From contig JAFEEK010000126.1 of the NCBI GenBank assembly GCA_018241165.1, positions 1-5,504 of the forward strand: a DNA stretch of 5,504 nucleotides. Reading direction: 5' to 3'. Below the pieces are notes generated by a model that was not told where the DNA came from, searched no databases, and saw nothing but the letters and a program-made list of their open reading frames with translations. Each line of letters opens with the position of its first letter. Position 1 is the stretch's first letter. The translations under genes were made by a program, and so were the position numbers. The stretch is from Pseudomonadota bacterium. Its GTDB lineage: Bacteria; Pseudomonadota; Gammaproteobacteria; Xanthomonadales; Rhodanobacteraceae. Positions 4,456 to 5,504 of this stretch are shown here, one piece after another.

Positions 4456-5504
4456 TAGAACTTGCCGTAGTAGCCTTCCTTCAAGGCATCGAAAAGATTG
4501 GCGGCGGTATGTGTTTCGCCGTCGTATTCGATCTCGTCGTTGCCCCTGGCTTCCACTACGGTACCGTCATCCAGCTCGAAACGGTAGAGGGTGTTTTCCA
4601 GATCCGCTTCCTTGACCAGCACGCCCTGGAACGCGGCCGGGTTGAAGCGGAACGTGGTGCAGCCCTTCAGACCCTGCTTGTGGGCGTAGCGGTAGATGTC
4701 CTTGAAGTCTTCGTACGGATAATCGGTGGGCACGTTCGCGGTCTTGGAAATCGATGAATCCACCCACTTTTGCGCGGCCGCCTGGATATCGACATGTTCC
4801 TTCGGCGAGATGTCGTCGGCGGCGACGAAATAATCCGGCAGTTTCTGCTCGGCGACATCCGAAAGCGGCATGGCGTCGGCATTGATCAGCTCGCGGTAAG
4901 CGAGCAGTTCGTAGCTGTAAACCTCGACCTTTTCCTTGGATTTCTTGCCCTCGCGGATCACGTTGCGACTGTAGTGATGGGCAAACGACGGCTCGATGCC
5001 ATTGCTGGCGTTGTTCGCCAGCGACAGCGAAATCGTTCCGGTCGGCGCGATCGACGAGTGGTGCGTGAAGCGTGCGCCGGTCCTGGCCAGATCCTCGACG
5101 AGCTCCGGCGCAACATCCGCCACGCGCTGCATGTACCGCGAATACTTCGCGTGCAACAGGCGGCCGGGGATCTTGTCGCCGGCCTTGTAGCCGTCGGCGG
5201 CCATTTCCGGTCGTTGCCGCAACATTTGCGCGGTGACCGTGAACTCTTCGGTCATGATGGGTGCGGGGCCCTTTTCCTGGGCCAGCGACAGTGCCACTTC
5301 CCAGCCGGCCACGGCCATGTCGCGCGCGACGGATTCCGTGAATTCGCACGATTCCGCGCTGCCGTATTTCATCTTCAGCATGGCCAGCGTGGAACCCAGG
5401 CCCAGGAAGCCCATGCCGTGGCGGCGCTTGCGCACGATCTCGTCGCGCTGTTGCGCCAGCGGCAGGCCGTTGATCTCGACCACGTTGTCGAGCATGCGCG
5501 TGAA
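4455..5504 (-). CDS. nrdJa: Class II (adenosylcobalamin-dependent) ribonucleotide reductase catalytic subunit NrdJa, C-terminal part
   Basis: The frame is open to the right edge and 349 residues are visible, beginning FTRMLDNVVEIN; the N-terminal half lies outside the window. Hallmarks of the reductase barrel are present (numbered from the first visible residue): APTGTISL at 153-160 and SNGIEP at 167-172 (phosphate-binding region), SSISKTANVP at 250-259, and GLKGCTTFR at 278-286. The enzyme reduces ribonucleotides to deoxyribonucleotides using a radical generated from coenzyme B12, and so works with or without oxygen. The protein ends soon after a family-typical segment (FELDDGTVVEARG ... ALKEGYYGKF) and lacks the Cys tail, which is carried by NrdJb downstream. 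This is the first of four same-strand genes. Identification is confident. Confidence 0.95.
   Translation of the reverse strand, partial: FTRMLDNVVEINGLPLAQQRDEIVRKRRHGMGFLGLGSTLAMLKMKYGSAESCEFTESVARDMAVAGWEVALSLAQEKGPAPIMTEEFTVTAQMLRQRPEMAADGYKAGDKIPGRLLHAKYSRYMQRVADVAPELVEDLARTGARFTHHSSIAPTGTISLSLANNASNGIEPSFAHHYSRNVIREGKKSKEKVEVYSYELLAYRELINADAMPLSDVAEQKLPDYFVAADDISPKEHVDIQAAAQKWVDSSISKTANVPTDYPYEDFKDIYRYAHKQGLKGCTTFRFNPAAFQGVLVKEADLENTLYRFELDDGTVVEARGNDEIEYDGETHTAANLFDALKEGYYGKF

Overview
The window comes from a high-GC proteobacterial chromosome. The best guess is a gammaproteobacterium of the Xanthomonadales type (Xanthomonadaceae or Rhodanobacteraceae). This rests on a class II ribonucleotide reductase split into NrdJa and NrdJb, an Hsp15 gene close to E. 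coli HslR, and overall codon use. The taxonomic placement is inference, because no rRNA or other marker gene is present.

Left part (1-1049). The last codons of an unidentified gene overlap by 4 bp the start of an AbiEii-like nucleotidyltransferase gene. The pair looks like a translationally coupled, possibly toxin-antitoxin or defence, unit. A 403-base non-coding stretch follows (791-1193). It has a locally AT-rich patch, a tandem 9-bp repeat (TGTGGGGTA twice, 12 bp apart), a short segment resembling the T-arm and 3' end of a tRNA, and a perfect 16-bp inverted repeat that should terminate transcription in both directions. This order resembles the distal attachment end of a tRNA-integrated genomic island whose last cargo would be the nucleotidyltransferase unit. 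That reading is an inference.

Middle part (1182-2540, + strand). Two genes follow: a hemerythrin-like four-helix protein with an apparently degenerate set of iron ligands, and a 2-oxoglutarate/Fe(II) dioxygenase of the BsmA/isoleucine-dioxygenase type with an intact H-x-D...H...R signature.

Right part (2557-5504, - strand). Read from right to left, four genes lie in one direction: nrdJa (5' end outside the window), a lysine/alanine-rich histone H1-like gene, nrdJb, and hslR. NrdJa carries the catalytic barrel of the adenosylcobalamin-dependent ribonucleotide reductase. NrdJb carries the conserved TSCPD-type domain and the cysteine-rich tail that single-chain enzymes have at their C terminus. 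The histone-like gene sits between the two halves, with an intrinsic-terminator-like hairpin between it and nrdJb, so the two subunits may not be made in equal amounts. hslR follows nrdJb by 16 bases and converges on the dioxygenase gene.

The most interesting points are the histone-like gene and hairpin between the reductase halves, an A9 tract in nrdJb with stop codons waiting in both alternative frames, and the putative island end at 920-1049.
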